From: CAZWVI01 sp964637165
Lineage (GTDB): Bacteria > Planctomycetota > UBA1135
Direction: 5' to 3'
Length of the DNA stretch: 64,000 nt
Assembly: GCA_964637165.1 (NCBI GenBank)
Contig: CAZWVI010000002.1
Coordinates: forward strand, 158,303 to 222,302
Both the position numbers and the translations under genes were made by a program. Numbering within the stretch: the first letter of the stretch is position 1; each line of letters starts with the position of its first letter. Under the pieces are notes generated by a model, which was given only the letters and a program-made list of their open reading frames with translations, was not told the DNA's origin and searched no databases. Shown piece after piece: positions 44,316-52,238 of this stretch.

Positions 44316-44371
44316 CTTGGTTAATTCCAAGAATCAGCGATAATACCCTGCCCTGCATGCCGTTTGCATGC
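44316..44371 (+). promoter_or_regulatory. Two inverted repeats upstream of leucine dehydrogenase
   Basis: CTTGG-TTAATT-CCAAG at 44316-44331 looks like a small operator. GCATGC-CGTTT-GCATGC at 44355-44371 can form a hairpin that would include an upstream ATG (44357), favouring the ATG at 44384. Both lie in a 178-base divergent promoter region between the helicase and dehydrogenase genes. No convincing -35/-10 pair was found. Confidence 0.3.
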
Positions 44372-44383
44372 TTCAAACTTCTC

Positions 44384-45436
44384 ATGTTAGAAATCACGGA
44401 CATCCCCACCGATGGTTACGAAAGTGTTAAGCGCGCGGTTGATACTTCAACCGGCCTACACGCCATCATTTCAGTTCACAACCTCGTGCTCGGCCCAGCT
44501 TTGGGCGGCATGCGCCTGTGGCCCTACGCATCTGAAGCCGATGCATTGTTTGATGTTCTTCGCTTGTCGAAGGGCATGACCTATAAAGCGGCCTGTGCTG
44601 GCCTCGATCTTGGCGGCGGCAAGTCGGTAATGATTGGCGACCCCGCCAATAAAACCGAGGACCTCTTCAAGTCAATGGGTGAATTTGTTGAAACATTCGG
44701 TGGAAACTACATCACCGCCGAGGACGTGAATACCAAGGTTGAAGACATGGCCGCCATTAACTCCAAGACCGAACACGTTGTTGGTCTTGCGGGTAAGTCC
44801 GGCAATCCTTCACCATACACCGCCTGGGGATGTTTCATCGGGCTTAAAGCGTGCATGGAGGAAGCATTTGGTTCCGATGACTTAACTGGAAAAACTGTTG
44901 CCATTGAAGGTGCCGGTTCAGTTGGTTCAGCTTATGCAAAACTTATTGCAGAAGCCGGCGGAAAAATTATTGTTGCTGACATTTTTGACGCGTCCGCACA
45001 AAAAGTTGCCGCCGAATGCGACGGTTTAGTTGTCGCTCCCGACGCAATTCGTTCAGTTGATTGTGACGTTTATGCTCCATGCGCTTTAGGTGGTTCAATA
45101 AACGATGACACCCTCCCAGGATTGAAAGCGCGTGTTGTTTGCGGCGCGGCCAACAACCAATTGCTCGAAGAACGTCACGGGCGGTCGCTGAAAGAAGCTG
45201 GAATTCTTTATGGACCTGACTATGTTGTAAACGCGGGTGGTTTGATTAATGTTTACAATGAACTTGTTCCTGCTGGTTACGATGAACAGACATCTTTAAA
45301 AATGATGAGTAAGATTCACGATAACCTCAAGGAGATGTTCGCGATATCCAAGGAAGAAGGCATCTGTGTCGCAACCGCCGCCGATCGCTTTGGTGAACGC
45401 CGAATTGAATCCGTTCGAACTGGCGCAACTACCTAA
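44384..45436 (+). CDS. Leucine dehydrogenase-like amino acid dehydrogenase
   Basis: This 350-residue enzyme of the Glu/Leu/Phe/Val dehydrogenase family has a substrate domain with LGPALGGMRLWPY, GMTYKAACAGLDLGGGKSV (catalytic Lys) and an NAD domain with GAGSVGSAYAKLI. Length and motif spacing are those of leucine/phenylalanine/valine dehydrogenases, not of the longer glutamate enzymes. It reversibly deaminates branched-chain amino acids with NAD. An ATG nine codons upstream is in frame, but the conserved family N-terminus begins at MLEITDIP. A hairpin terminator follows the stop. Confidence 0.87.
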   Translation: MLEITDIPTDGYESVKRAVDTSTGLHAIISVHNLVLGPALGGMRLWPYASEADALFDVLRLSKGMTYKAACAGLDLGGGKSVMIGDPANKTEDLFKSMGEFVETFGGNYITAEDVNTKVEDMAAINSKTEHVVGLAGKSGNPSPYTAWGCFIGLKACMEEAFGSDDLTGKTVAIEGAGSVGSAYAKLIAEAGGKIIVADIFDASAQKVAAECDGLVVAPDAIRSVDCDVYAPCALGGSINDDTLPGLKARVVCGAANNQLLEERHGRSLKEAGILYGPDYVVNAGGLINVYNELVPAGYDEQTSLKMMSKIHDNLKEMFAISKEEGICVATAADRFGERRIESVRTGATT

Positions 45437-45454
45437 GTTGTCGTCGCATAAATT

Positions 45455-45489
45455 AAACGGCAGCTTGAAAATTGTCAGGTTGCCGTTTT
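45455..45489. terminator. Intrinsic terminator between convergent genes
   Basis: AAACGGCAGCTTGA pairs with TCAGGTTGCCGTTT over 14 positions (two G-T pairs) around a 7-base loop, with T-rich and A-rich flanks. It can end the leucine dehydrogenase transcript and possibly the permease transcript from the other side. Confidence 0.6.
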
Positions 45490-45527
45490 GTCATGAAGAT
45501 GCTTTGGTGGAATTGGTGCTAATGAAT

Positions 45528-46781
45528 CTACTTAAATCTATGTCGCGCTAGAACGCCGACAATTAGCAATAATAAAGACCACAAAGCCTCAGTTGGCCGA
45601 TGTTGGATTGCTAGTACCAGCATGGCGGTGGATATACAGCTAAACGCGATAGCGGAAAAAGAAAGCCCTTGCACTTTGATTAAGCCGATTACGGTAAGCA
45701 AAGTTGAAATGGATAAGCAGATTCCCGCCCAGGTTAATATTGCATCAAAGCTCGCCGACCAAAGCAGAAATAAACTTAGAGTTGTCTGCAGGAAGATGGC
45801 CGAGCGCGGCACACTTTGCAATCCGCTTCGTCGCGCTAGAAATTTTGGTGCGCAACCGTCCTCGGCCATCTTCGCATAAACGCGTGGACCAAGTTGGGTC
45901 ATTGCGAAAACTGAAGTCGCTAGGGCGAGACATACTAATGCAATGGTGTAGCTTGGCAGGTAATTGATATTTGAATTCTTGGCGGCGATTAACGCAACTT
46001 CGGCTTTACTAGAAAGCAAAGCGAGCGGGGACAATTTCAGAAAGGCAGCATTTAATAAAATGTATAAAACGGTGACAGTTGCAGTTCCCAAAAGCAATGA
46101 CCGCGGCAATGTGCGCTGCTTGTTTTTAATATCTTCGGCAAAGTAAACCGCGGCATTCCAGCCGGAATAGCTGAAGCTCACCCAGAGCAGCGAAGTGCCC
46201 ATGGCGGCGATGCTTGGCCATTGTGGTGGCGGCGTGATGGAACCTGGTGTGGGCATCGCCGCCGCTGAATTAGCCCACAAAAAAGCGATCGCGATTAACC
46301 CGCCAATCAATAGTAGTTTGAGTAATACTAAAACTACTTGCAACGAATTGCCCACGCTTACTTTTATGCTGTGGGCGAGGGTTGCGCATACGATTAGGAA
46401 GCTGGCCAGAATTCGCGAATCGATGCTGGTTATTTCAGGGGATAGATAGTGACCAAAGGCACTTGCTGCCAATGCGCAAGGTGCACTAAAGCCCACGAAT
46501 AAAGAAATCCAGCCAGCTATCCAGCCAAAATCTGGGTTGAAGGTTCTAGTTAAAAATAGGTACTCCCCGCCGGATTCAGGGAAACGCAAAGCGAGTTGGC
46601 CATAACAACGTGCGCCCAATCCCGCGTAAATACCGCCGATCAACCAAACTAATAAAATGGCCCCTTGATGCCCAAGGTCACGAGCCAAAAACCCAGTAGT
46701 GGTGAAAATGCCGGCACCAACCATGCTGGCGATTACCGCGGCAGTCGCGCTCCACAGTCCAAGCTGTGGACGATTACTCAT
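45528..46781 (-). CDS. APC-family amino acid permease
   Basis: This 417-residue polytopic protein has about 12 membrane helices and the APC-superfamily start (SATAAVIASMVGAGIFTTTGFLA) with the helix-1 GAGIF substrate-binding break. It also has FPESGGEYLFL in the loop before helix 3. It imports or exchanges amino acids. Its ATG overlaps the stop of the SUI1-like gene by four bases, making it the third gene of a coupled operon with MetAP2 and SUI1. The substrate is unknown. Confidence 0.88.
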   Translation of the reverse strand: MSNRPQLGLWSATAAVIASMVGAGIFTTTGFLARDLGHQGAILLVWLIGGIYAGLGARCYGQLALRFPESGGEYLFLTRTFNPDFGWIAGWISLFVGFSAPCALAASAFGHYLSPEITSIDSRILASFLIVCATLAHSIKVSVGNSLQVVLVLLKLLLIGGLIAIAFLWANSAAAMPTPGSITPPPQWPSIAAMGTSLLWVSFSYSGWNAAVYFAEDIKNKQRTLPRSLLLGTATVTVLYILLNAAFLKLSPLALLSSKAEVALIAAKNSNINYLPSYTIALVCLALATSVFAMTQLGPRVYAKMAEDGCAPKFLARRSGLQSVPRSAIFLQTTLSLFLLWSASFDAILTWAGICLSISTLLTVIGLIKVQGLSFSAIAFSCISTAMLVLAIQHRPTEALWSLLLLIVGVLARHRFK

Positions 46782-47032
46782 CCGCGTTCACCGCGAACTC
46801 GTACGCCGCGTTTTTCAAACCAAGTGCACAAGTCTTTGCGGCGATCACCCTGAATGTGAAGTTGGTCCTCAACAACTGCGCCGCCGGTGCCAAGTGCTTT
46901 TTTAATTAGCTTTAAAGTGTCGAGGCGTAGGCTGCCAGGGATATCGCGAATCGTCGTGACAACTTTATTGCCCTTGCGTTTTTCATAAGCCAACACCACA
47001 ACTTTTATTTCAGCGCGTGAAGGGGTGGTCAT
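46778..47032 (-). CDS. SUI1/eIF1-like translation factor
   Basis: This 84-residue protein spans the SUI1 fold: KRKGNKVVTTIRDIPGS, a helix, ALGTGGAVVEDQLHIQGDRRKDL and a final helix and basic tail. It is the bacterial YciH/archaeal aIF1 type. Relatives bind the small ribosomal subunit and improve start-codon selection. It overlaps the MetAP gene before it and the permease gene after it, each by four bases (ATGA), so three genes are translated as one unit. Confidence 0.88.
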   Translation of the reverse strand: MTTPSRAEIKVVVLAYEKRKGNKVVTTIRDIPGSLRLDTLKLIKKALGTGGAVVEDQLHIQGDRRKDLCTWFEKRGVRVRGERG

Positions 47033-47955
47033 TGAGTTACAACCTCAGCGCCATCGGACAAAATCATTAAGGTGTGTTCGGCTTGAGAAATCATCACTGA
47101 AGGATCTGAATCGGCGAGTGGTGGAAAGGCCATAATCGCGCCAATTCTCATTAAGCGTTGCAAACTGCCTTCAAGTTTTTCGCCGCGTAAAATACTTGGA
47201 AAAGTGCAACGTGCAAATGGTAGACCATTCATGTCCTCGATGACTTGCCACACTGCTGGGTCGATGCCTTTAAATTTATGCGGAGCCTTGCGCACCATAA
47301 AAACTTCGGCGCGGCCGCGGTCACTAACTTGGCCTTTACCGTCGGTCGCAAAAGGTTCAATTGCAATCACCATGCCCGGTTTCAAGATGGCGTCCTCGTG
47401 GCGGTCGGGACTGGCGGGAATTTGCGGGGCGCAATGAACGGTCCATCGATTCACGCCGTGGCCAGTTAAGTTGTAAACCGGTCGAAAGCCGCGCGCTTCG
47501 ATGGCATTTTCAATCGCTTCAGAAAGGGTCGAGACCTTAACGCCAGGGCCGGCCTTGGCGATTGCCGCGTTAAGCGCATCACGGCTTGCTTCGACCAAAC
47601 TTTGGTATTTGGGGTCATCGCCCAAGTACTTGGTGGCGGCGTTATCGGAAACCCATCCATCAATTTCAACGCCGATATCAATCTTTACCATGTCGCCTTC
47701 TTGGTAGACGGTGGCATCGTTGGGGGCGGGGCAATAGTGGGCCGCCACATGATTGCGGCTGGTTTGAGCTGGGAACGCCGGGCCGGCACCGTTGGCGCGG
47801 ATGAAGTCCTCGACCTCGTCCATGACCTTGCGCAGGGACACTCCTGGGGCGATGATGGATAGCCCTAACTCCCTTGCTTGACTGGCTATACGTCCAGACT
47901 GCCGAATTATATCGGCGGTCTCCTGGTCGAGGGCTGGGTACTTAGTCGTGCTCAT
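47029..47955 (-). CDS. Methionine aminopeptidase, type II (archaeal-like)
   Basis: This 308-residue pita-bread metallopeptidase removes the initiator Met. The five metal ligands fit: two Asp in KIDIGVEIDGWVSDNA, His in LTGHGVNRW, Glu in VIAIEPFAT and Glu in SQAEHTLMI. The AFPAQTSRNHVAAHYCPAPND segment, the C-terminal PSVMISQAEHT ending and the insertion of ~60 residues before the last Glu match archaeal/eukaryotic type II enzymes. The common bacterial type I enzyme is ~250 residues. A type II enzyme is uncommon in bacteria. It is the first gene of the operon with SUI1. Confidence 0.85.
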   Translation of the reverse strand: MSTTKYPALDQETADIIRQSGRIASQARELGLSIIAPGVSLRKVMDEVEDFIRANGAGPAFPAQTSRNHVAAHYCPAPNDATVYQEGDMVKIDIGVEIDGWVSDNAATKYLGDDPKYQSLVEASRDALNAAIAKAGPGVKVSTLSEAIENAIEARGFRPVYNLTGHGVNRWTVHCAPQIPASPDRHEDAILKPGMVIAIEPFATDGKGQVSDRGRAEVFMVRKAPHKFKGIDPAVWQVIEDMNGLPFARCTFPSILRGEKLEGSLQRLMRIGAIMAFPPLADSDPSVMISQAEHTLMILSDGAEVVTQ

Positions 47956-48049
47956 TTGGGGGATTTTGCGGGGTGGTGGGGGCCCGCTTGAGATTCAGTT
48001 TAAGCCCGTGAGCATCAATTGCCGACAAAGGTCTGTAAAGGAAATGAGC

Positions 48050-48991
48050 ATGACACACATTCATACAGGACAAACCATCGGCCAATACGAAGTAGTTGGC
48101 TTTCTCGGCCGCGGCGCTTTTTGCGAAGTGTTTGCTGCTGAAGATCAGCGCGGAGCCAAATTCGCCCTAAAGATAGGCTGCGAAAGTGGCGGCGGACGAT
48201 TTGTTCCGCGTTTTGGCGAGGTCACAACTCAACGCGACCAAACACGCATCAGCCCTGATGAAACTCCTGCCGAGGCATTATTCCTCGACCCCATGGAGGG
48301 TGCTCAAGCCGAATGCCTAGATGCCGCCGAAGTTGATGAACAACTTTTAGCCGAAGCCAACAAACTGCGCGCCGCTGAAGGCGAGGGCGTTGTGGCATTG
48401 CGTGAAATCATTCAAACTGATGAAGGCCGTCCAGTTCTTGTTCTCGAACAACTTGAAGGATCAAGCCTACGCGAGCGAATTCGTTCACTCGAAGGCGTTA
48501 AGTTGCGTTGGTTAGTAGAGGCCGCCAAGATTGTTGAACATCACGTCAGTTCTGGCCATTGGTGCTGCCATGGCGACATTAAGCCAGAAAACCTGTTCAT
48601 CACAAATGATGACCAAGTGCGCTTAATCGACCCTGTGCCGCACAGCGACCGCGAAGATTGGTTGGTGGCAACTCCGCACTACAACCCTTTCTTGCTCCAC
48701 AATCAAAAAGGCGATACCCAAGCCTTTGCGATTATGGTTTACGAATTGCTAACCGGGGCTTTGCCGTTTGATCAGGTCCCATGGAAGTTCGCCGGAACAT
48801 CAGACCAAGCGTGCACTTCCGAAGAGCGCGAGCTCGACCGCTCCTTCTTTCTCGGCTACATTCAAGCCCGCGAAGTCAACGCGCGCGCCCCGCGCGAACT
48901 CGAACAATTAGTCTTTCGTTCGATGTGCGACGACAAGTTCACCATCAGCGATTTTCGCGCCGCGCTAGAAGACTTCCTGTTGCGGATTTAA
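48050..48991 (+). CDS. Eukaryotic-type Ser/Thr protein kinase, divergent
   Basis: This 313-residue kinase-fold protein has no membrane helix. It has GRGAFCEV (P-loop), the ATP-anchoring Lys in FALK (K41), the catalytic loop HGDIKPENL with D176, and a metal-loop Asp at D194. HRD is changed to HGD, and DFG to DPV. About 50 extra, acidic residues sit between the FALK strand and the helix with the conserved Glu. The catalytic Asp and Lys are kept, so activity is possible but not certain. ATG 48050 has AAAGGA seven bases upstream; ATG 48044 is too close to it. A terminator follows. Confidence 0.8.
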   Translation: MTHIHTGQTIGQYEVVGFLGRGAFCEVFAAEDQRGAKFALKIGCESGGGRFVPRFGEVTTQRDQTRISPDETPAEALFLDPMEGAQAECLDAAEVDEQLLAEANKLRAAEGEGVVALREIIQTDEGRPVLVLEQLEGSSLRERIRSLEGVKLRWLVEAAKIVEHHVSSGHWCCHGDIKPENLFITNDDQVRLIDPVPHSDREDWLVATPHYNPFLLHNQKGDTQAFAIMVYELLTGALPFDQVPWKFAGTSDQACTSEERELDRSFFLGYIQAREVNARAPRELEQLVFRSMCDDKFTISDFRAALEDFLLRI

Positions 48992-49014
48992 CCCCGCACT
49001 TCTTTCCTTTGTGA

Positions 49015-49044
49015 GGCCACCTACTTCGGTAGGTGGTCTTTTTT
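49015..49044 (+). terminator. Intrinsic terminator after the kinase gene
   Basis: CCACCTAC pairs with GTAGGTGG around a TTCG tetraloop, extended by G-T and G-C, and is followed by six T. It separates the kinase from the oxidase cluster, which must therefore have its own promoter in the next 80 bases. Confidence 0.9.
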
Positions 49045-49124
49045 GTCTTGTATAGTTGGCCTTTGGGGATTATCTATGATGAATCAGGAAACTCGAACCC
49101 ACCACCCCCCCAAAATACAAAAAA

Positions 49125-51467
49125 ATGAGTTCAGAATCAGGCACAACCGCCATCGGCGGCGGCGCCCTTGAAAGATTTTCTTACGACGATGCAATCGTGC
49201 GTAAGTTCACCCTCGCCACCTTGGTTTATGGATTTATTGGCATGCTGGTTGGAGTACTTATTGCTCTGCAACTTGCTGAGCCGTGGTTCAACAACTTGGG
49301 CCTTGATGCGAGCTGGACAAAAATTCTTTCATTCGGCCGCTTGCGGCCATTGCACACCAACGCAGTAATTTTCGCCTTTGCCGGCAATGCAATTTTTGCG
49401 GCGGTTTATTATTCCAGTCAACGCCTGCTAAAGGCGCGAATGTTCTCCGACCTGTTTTCAAACATCCATTTCTATGGTTGGCAGGCAATAATTCTTTCTG
49501 CGGCAATCACCCTGCCACTTGGTTTCACTCAAGGCCGCGAATATGCAGAACTTGAATGGCCAATTGATATTGCGATTGCTTTGATCTGGGTGGTGTTTGC
49601 GGTTAACTTTTTTGGCACAATTGCCAAGCGCCGCGAAAAGCACTTGTATGTGGCAATTTGGTTCTACATGGCATCGATTATTGCAGTCGCGGTCCTACAT
49701 ATTTTTAATAACATTTGGGTGGTGACCGGGCCACTGAAATCTTATTCAGTTTATGCCGGTGTTCAAGACGCTTTCATGCAATGGTGGTATGGACACAATG
49801 CGGTGGCGTTTTTCTTGACCACGCCATTCTTGGGAATGATGTATTACTTCCTGCCGAAAGCCGCTAATCGTCCGGTCTTCAGTTATCGCTTGAGCATCAT
49901 TCACTTTTGGTCACTGGTATTCATTTACTTGTGGGCTGGACCGCACCACTTGCACTACACCGCTTTGCCGGAGTGGGCTTCTACCTTGGGCATGTTGTTC
50001 TCAATCATGCTATGGATGCCATCGTGGGGTGGTATGTTGAATGGCTTGCTTACTTTGCGCGGTGCATGGGATAATGTGGCTAAAGATCCAATTCTTAAAT
50101 TCTTCGTTGTTGGCGTTACCTTTTATGGAATGTCAACTTTTGAAGGGCCGCTGTTAAGTATTAAGGCGGTTAACGCACTTTCACATTACACCGACTGGAC
50201 AATTGCCCACGTTCACGCCGGCGCTCTTGGTTGGAACGGATTCATGACCTTTGGCATGATCTATTGGCTGATTCCGCGCTTGTTCCAAACTGACGGATTG
50301 GCTAAACCAAAGTGGGCAGAGTTGCACTTTTGGTTGGGAACCATCGGCATCTTGCTTTACATCGTGGCCATTTACGGTGCCGGTTTAACTCAAGGTTTAA
50401 TGTGGCGCGCCTTCGATGCCGAAGGCTTCTTGAAGTACCCTGACTTCATGGAAAGTGTCACCGTGCTTATTCCAATGTACTGGGTTCGCGCATTGGGTGG
50501 CACCCTTTACTTGGCTGGAATGGTCTTGGCTCTGCTGAACCTGTGGCTGACTTGGAAAAAACGCCCAGCTCAGTATCAGGAAAAAATATACCAAGCACCG
50601 GCTCTGCCGAAAGCCGCGCCGGTTGCGGTTACTGGCTTTATGTGGCACGAGATTATTGCCTGTTTGGCGGTAGCCGGAGTCATGGGAGCGGTGGCATTAG
50701 TGCCAGGGATAACCGAAAGCCGTCCTGCCGCGTCTTTGCTGAGCTTGCTTGCTGGTCTCGGACTAACTGGCGCAACTTACTTCTTGTTTAAACAAGTTAG
50801 TTGGCACCGAATTGTTGAAGGTCGGAGCTTTTTGTTCTCAGTTCTAATTGCCTTGTCGGTAGTAACCGCATCGCTCTTTGAAATAATCCCGACCTTTGCG
50901 ATTGAGGCAAATGTTCCAGTAATTGAATCGGTTAAGCCGTATTCACCGCTTGAATTAGTTGGTCGCGATGTTTACATCAGAGAAGGTTGTTACAACTGTC
51001 ACTCGCAAATGGTGCGTCCTCTTCACGCCGAAACAGAGCGTTACGGCGAGTACTCAAAAGCCGGCGAGTTTGTTTACGACCACCCATTCCAGTGGGGGTC
51101 AAGACGGATTGGCCCTGATCTGCACCGCGTCGGTTCAAGCAATCGCAACCTGACTGCTGGTTGGCACACGCGCCACATGTTGGAACCGCGAGCAACTTCA
51201 CCAGATTCCATCATGCCGGCCTACCCAAACTTGTTTGAAGAGGAAATTGATTTTGAGAATGCTCATCGAGCAACTCGCGCCATGGCCACGCTCGGAGTCC
51301 CTTACACCAATGAGGAAGTTTCTGGTGCGAGTGCTGCGGCGCGAGAACAAGCTGCTCTAGTTGCCGCTCAAATTGTTAAAGAACAAGGTCCAAGCGGCCT
51401 AGAAAGTAAACGTATTACGGCATTGATTGCCTACCTAATGCGTTTGGGGAGGGATATTGAAGGATGA
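49125..51467 (+). CDS. ccoN: Cytochrome cbb3 oxidase subunits I and II fused (CcoNO)
   Basis: This 780-residue fusion forms the catalytic core of a high-affinity cytochrome oxidase. Residues ~20-480 are CcoN, a 12-helix heme-copper subunit with its heme/copper His residues in RPLHTNA, WWYGHNAV, AGPHHLHY and DWTIAHVHAG. After linker helices, residues ~600-780 are CcoO, a membrane-anchored cytochrome c with C622YNCH626 followed by SQMVRP. Separate ccoN and ccoO genes are the norm in Proteobacteria; fusion is known in Bacteroidetes and some others. The stop overlaps the next small gene in ATGA. Confidence 0.95.
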   Translation: MSSESGTTAIGGGALERFSYDDAIVRKFTLATLVYGFIGMLVGVLIALQLAEPWFNNLGLDASWTKILSFGRLRPLHTNAVIFAFAGNAIFAAVYYSSQRLLKARMFSDLFSNIHFYGWQAIILSAAITLPLGFTQGREYAELEWPIDIAIALIWVVFAVNFFGTIAKRREKHLYVAIWFYMASIIAVAVLHIFNNIWVVTGPLKSYSVYAGVQDAFMQWWYGHNAVAFFLTTPFLGMMYYFLPKAANRPVFSYRLSIIHFWSLVFIYLWAGPHHLHYTALPEWASTLGMLFSIMLWMPSWGGMLNGLLTLRGAWDNVAKDPILKFFVVGVTFYGMSTFEGPLLSIKAVNALSHYTDWTIAHVHAGALGWNGFMTFGMIYWLIPRLFQTDGLAKPKWAELHFWLGTIGILLYIVAIYGAGLTQGLMWRAFDAEGFLKYPDFMESVTVLIPMYWVRALGGTLYLAGMVLALLNLWLTWKKRPAQYQEKIYQAPALPKAAPVAVTGFMWHEIIACLAVAGVMGAVALVPGITESRPAASLLSLLAGLGLTGATYFLFKQVSWHRIVEGRSFLFSVLIALSVVTASLFEIIPTFAIEANVPVIESVKPYSPLELVGRDVYIREGCYNCHSQMVRPLHAETERYGEYSKAGEFVYDHPFQWGSRRIGPDLHRVGSSNRNLTAGWHTRHMLEPRATSPDSIMPAYPNLFEEEIDFENAHRATRAMATLGVPYTNEEVSGASAAAREQAALVAAQIVKEQGPSGLESKRITALIAYLMRLGRDIEG

Positions 51468-51643
51468 TCCCATTCGCCTTAAGCCTCGCGTTCTTTAAGC
51501 AGTTAAGCCTTCTGATTTTTCTGGGGATTTTCACCACTGCGGTGGTGTGGGCCTTGCGTCTGAAAAAATCCCGACTTCAAACTGATTCCCAGTTACCCCT
51601 AAACGACGGCCAGCCATCCATCACAGAGCACCACCATGACTGA
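51464..51643 (+). CDS. ccoQ: CcoQ-like small cbb3 oxidase subunit
   Basis: This 59-residue protein lies between ccoNO and ccoP and overlaps both (ATGA with ccoNO, eight bases with ccoP). It has one membrane helix (about residues 14-31, LSLLIFLGIFTTAVVWAL) and then a polar tail ending in HHHD. Position, size and topology are those of CcoQ, a small subunit that stabilises the oxidase. Sequence in this family is poorly conserved, so the call rests mainly on context. Confidence 0.75.
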   Translation: MIPFALSLAFFKQLSLLIFLGIFTTAVVWALRLKKSRLQTDSQLPLNDGQPSITEHHHD

Positions 51644-52238
51644 GCAAGACCAACAGCAAGAGCAACTCGAAAACCAATTAACCGACCACAACTACGACGG
51701 CATTCAGGAGTTTGATAACCCTTTGCCGGGTTGGTGGAAGCTGACTTTCTGGGCAACACTAGTCTTTAGTGTTTTGTATTGGGGTTGGTTCCACATTTGG
51801 CCAGGTAAGAGCATTTACCAATCTTGGGAAGCAGATGTTACAGCGGCATCGGCAGTAGTTGAAAGTGTCGAAACACCCAACTTCCTAATTGCCAACACCG
51901 AAGAAAGTTTACTGGCAATAATGGCAGACTCATCGTCATTAAAGCGTGGTCAGAAAATCTTTGAACTCAACTGCATTGCTTGTCACCTTAAAGATGGCGG
52001 TGGAATCGTTGGCCCTAATATGACCGATGAAGAATATCTTCACATCAAGCAATTGACGGACTTCGTTCCACTAATTGAAGCCGGCATTCTTGAAAAGGGC
52101 ATGACTCCCTGGAAGGGGGTCTTGACCGATGACCAGATTGTGCTCGTTGCTGCTTATTTAGCGTCCTTGCGCGGTACCACCCCAGCCACTCCTAAAGCTG
52201 CTGAAGGTGAAGCCATACCCGCATGGCCGAGCAAATAG
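51636..52238 (+). CDS. ccoP: CcoP-like cbb3 oxidase cytochrome c subunit (monoheme)
   Basis: This 200-residue protein has the CcoP N-terminal signature DGIQEFDNPLPGWWK, one membrane helix, and a single cytochrome c domain with C113IACH117. The usual CcoP has two heme c sites and about 300 residues; this one has one. Electron entry into the oxidase therefore uses a shorter heme chain, as in the Bacteroidetes-type enzymes. It overlaps ccoQ by eight bases and ccoG by 16. Confidence 0.92.
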   Translation: MTEQDQQQEQLENQLTDHNYDGIQEFDNPLPGWWKLTFWATLVFSVLYWGWFHIWPGKSIYQSWEADVTAASAVVESVETPNFLIANTEESLLAIMADSSSLKRGQKIFELNCIACHLKDGGGIVGPNMTDEEYLHIKQLTDFVPLIEAGILEKGMTPWKGVLTDDQIVLVAAYLASLRGTTPATPKAAEGEAIPAWPSK

